From JBFILW01 sp041612005 (GTDB taxonomy: Bacteria; Gemmatimonadota; Gemmatimonadetes; Palauibacterales; Palauibacteraceae), in assembly GCA_041612005.1 (NCBI GenBank), contig JBFILW010000173.1, forward strand, positions 1 to 5,784: a DNA stretch of 5,784 nt. Direction: 5' to 3'. Of the stretch, positions 4,387 to 5,784 are shown in pieces. The notes beneath the pieces are model-generated. The model was given only the letters and a program-made list of their open reading frames with translations, searched no databases and was not told the origin of the DNA. Position numbers and translations under genes: made by a program. Each line of letters opens with the position of its first letter. Position 1 is the first letter of the stretch.

Positions 4387-5784
4387 TCAACCGGATCATT
4401 TCGTGGTCGATCGCCAATCGACCGTTCGTCCTCCTGGCCAGCGCTGCGATCGTGGCCGCCGGCATCTGGGCGATGTGGACGACGCCGCTCGACGCCATCC
4501 CCGACCTGTCCGACGTCCAGGTGATCGTGCAGGCGGACTTCCGCGAGCAGGCGCCTCAAATCGTCGAAGATCAGGTCACGTATCCGATCTCGACCGAGAT
4601 GCTCAAAGTCCCTGGTGCGCGAGTCGTCCGCGGCTTCTCGTTTTTCGGGCTCAGCCTCGTGTACGTGATCTTCGAGGACGGGACAGACATCTACTGGGCC
4701 CGCTCCCGGGTGCTGGAGTACCTCAACGGCATCCGTCAGCAGCTCCCTCCGGGAGTCGAGCCGACCCTCGGCCCCGACGCGACCGGCGTGGGTTGGGTAT
4801 TCGAGTACGTGCTCGAGTCCGACAGCCTCGACCTCTCGGAGCTCCGCAGCCTCCAGGACTGGTACATCCGCTACCAGCTCACGGCAGTCCCCGGCGTGTC
4901 GGAAGTGGCCAGCCTGGGCGGGTTCGTGAAGCAGTACCAGGTCGAGGTCAACCCCGAGCGCCTGCGCGCGTTCGATATCCCGGTTACCCGCGTCGCCCAG
5001 GCGATCGGGGCGCATAACATCGACATTGGAGCGCGCGTTCTCGAGATGGGTGGCCGCGAATACATGATCCGTGGCCTCGGCTATCTGGGCGACATCGACG
5101 ACATCCGGAACGTGGCGGTCGGCGCCACGGCCGCGGGCACACCGATCCGGGTCGCCGATGTGGCGACGGTGCGGATCGGACCCGCGCCGCGTCGCGGAGC
5201 GGCCGACCTGGATGGAAAAGGGGAGGTCGTAGCCGGAATCGTGGTGATGCGATTCGGCTCCGACGCATACAAGACGATCGCCGCGGTCAAGGAACGTCTG
5301 AAGGAGATCGAGGCGGGCCTGCCCGCCGGCGTTCGGCTGCGAACGGTGTACGACCGCAGCGACCTCATCCACCGTGCGATCGAAACCTTGCGGGAGAAGC
5401 TGTTCGAGGAGTCTTTGATCGTGGCCCTCGTGGCGCTGCTGTTCCTCCTTCACGTCCGCTCGGCTCTCGTCGCCATCGTGACGCTCCCCCTCGGCATCCT
5501 CATCTCGTTCATCGTGATGCGATCGATCGGGGTGGGCGCGAACATCATGAGCCTGGGCGGGATCGCGATCGCGATCGGCGCCATGGTCGACGCGGCGATC
5601 GTCATGATCGAGAACATGCACAAGCACCTGGAGCGGTCCGACGAGTCGGTGTCGCGCTGGGAGATTGTCGAGAAGAGCGCCCGACAGGTCGGCCCGCCGC
5701 TCTTCTTCTCGCTGCTGATAATCACCTTCAGTTTCCTGCCCGTGTTCGCGCTGGAGCAACAGGAGGGGCGGCTGTTCAAGCCCC
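4383..5784 (+). CDS. cusA: Cu(I)/Ag(I) RND efflux pump, inner-membrane subunit (CusA/SilA, HME4 type), 5' part only
   Basis: The first 467 residues of a pump normally about 1040 long; the frame is open to the right edge. It is a proton-driven RND antiporter that exports Cu(I)/Ag(I). Visible parts are TM1 (about 14-33), then PLDAIPDLSDVQV (35-47), the entry to the porter domain and near-invariant in heavy-metal RND pumps. The PN1/PN2 porter region follows to about 335, with TM2 (344-363), TM3 (366-386), TM4 (392-412) and TM5 (438-458). TM4 reads GGIAIAIGAMVDAAIVMIEN. D403 aligns with the proton-relay D405 of E. coli CusA, and M389, M401 and M408 align with its M391, M403 and M410, members of the methionine-pair relay. 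CzcA-type Zn/Co pumps have DFG...D in this helix instead. The remaining Met sites (E. coli M486, M501, M573, M623, M672, M1009) lie beyond the window. The start ATG overlaps the cusB stop by ATGA, with no separate promoter. Confidence 0.95.
   Translation, partial: MINRIISWSIANRPFVLLASAAIVAAGIWAMWTTPLDAIPDLSDVQVIVQADFREQAPQIVEDQVTYPISTEMLKVPGARVVRGFSFFGLSLVYVIFEDGTDIYWARSRVLEYLNGIRQQLPPGVEPTLGPDATGVGWVFEYVLESDSLDLSELRSLQDWYIRYQLTAVPGVSEVASLGGFVKQYQVEVNPERLRAFDIPVTRVAQAIGAHNIDIGARVLEMGGREYMIRGLGYLGDIDDIRNVAVGATAAGTPIRVADVATVRIGPAPRRGAADLDGKGEVVAGIVVMRFGSDAYKTIAAVKERLKEIEAGLPAGVRLRTVYDRSDLIHRAIETLREKLFEESLIVALVALLFLLHVRSALVAIVTLPLGILISFIVMRSIGVGANIMSLGGIAIAIGAMVDAAIVMIENMHKHLERSDESVSRWEIVEKSARQVGPPLFFSLLIITFSFLPVFALEQQEGRLFKP

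Noticed and set aside
5559..5577. GATCGC tandem repeat, including a GCGATCGC octamer resembling the cyanobacterial HIP1 element.
   Set aside because: It encodes the conserved I-A-I-A-I-G of CusA TM4, only one octamer occurs, and nothing else points to a cyanobacterium.
4221..5759. A 512-codon open frame on the minus strand opposite cusB/cusA.
   Set aside because: It is rich in Arg, His, Asp and Glu with no domain I can recognise, and lies antisense to the clear CusB C-terminus and CusA. Long antisense frames are expected in GC-rich coding DNA.

Overview
The window carries most of a copper/silver export locus from a GC-rich Gram-negative-type (two-membrane) bacterium. The evidence for two membranes is direct: an outer-membrane barrel ending in Phe, a TolC-like outer-membrane factor, a periplasmic adaptor lipoprotein and an RND inner-membrane pump. 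The overall style (GC-rich; CsoR rather than CusRS in front of CusCBA; an N-terminally lipidated adaptor) would fit groups such as Gemmatimonadota. That placement is an impression and cannot be proved from this sequence alone.

Layout. Positions 1-329 hold the 3' end of an outer-membrane porin of the phosphate-selective (OprO/OprP-like) type. It is followed 12 nt later by a complete secreted c-type cytochrome with two CxxCH haem sites (342-950). These two form a short transcription unit of their own. A 78-nt gap (951-1028) then holds a sigma70-like promoter. A 24-bp inverted repeat fills the space between its -35 and -10 elements and overlaps the -10, as expected for a repressor operator. Next comes csoR (1029-1343), a CsoR/RcnR-family copper-sensing repressor with the Cys-His-Cys Cu(I) fingerprint. 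A small unrecognised exported protein rich in His, Thr and Pro and containing Cys (1348-1752) starts 4 nt after it. After a 91-nt gap come cusC (1844-3124), cusB (3121-4386) and cusA (4383 to the right edge, truncated). The last three genes overlap by ATGA at each junction and are probably translationally coupled.

How it works together (inference from family knowledge): without copper, CsoR would sit on the 1000-1023 palindrome and block its own promoter. Cu(I) binding to C47/H72/C76 would release it and allow transcription of csoR, the small His-rich protein and cusCBA. CusA, CusB and CusC would form the tripartite pump that moves Cu(I)/Ag(I) from periplasm and cytoplasm to the outside. CusA keeps the proton-relay Asp and the TM4 methionines of the Cu/Ag (HME4) type. 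No CusF chaperone lies in the window. The small His-rich protein and a Met/His cluster at the CusB C-terminus are candidates to supply periplasmic metal capture.

The most novel elements are the uncharacterised 134-residue protein inside the copper operon and the apparently leaderless, self-repressed csoR promoter. I see no RNA genes, CRISPR arrays, insertion sequences or convincing intrinsic terminators.
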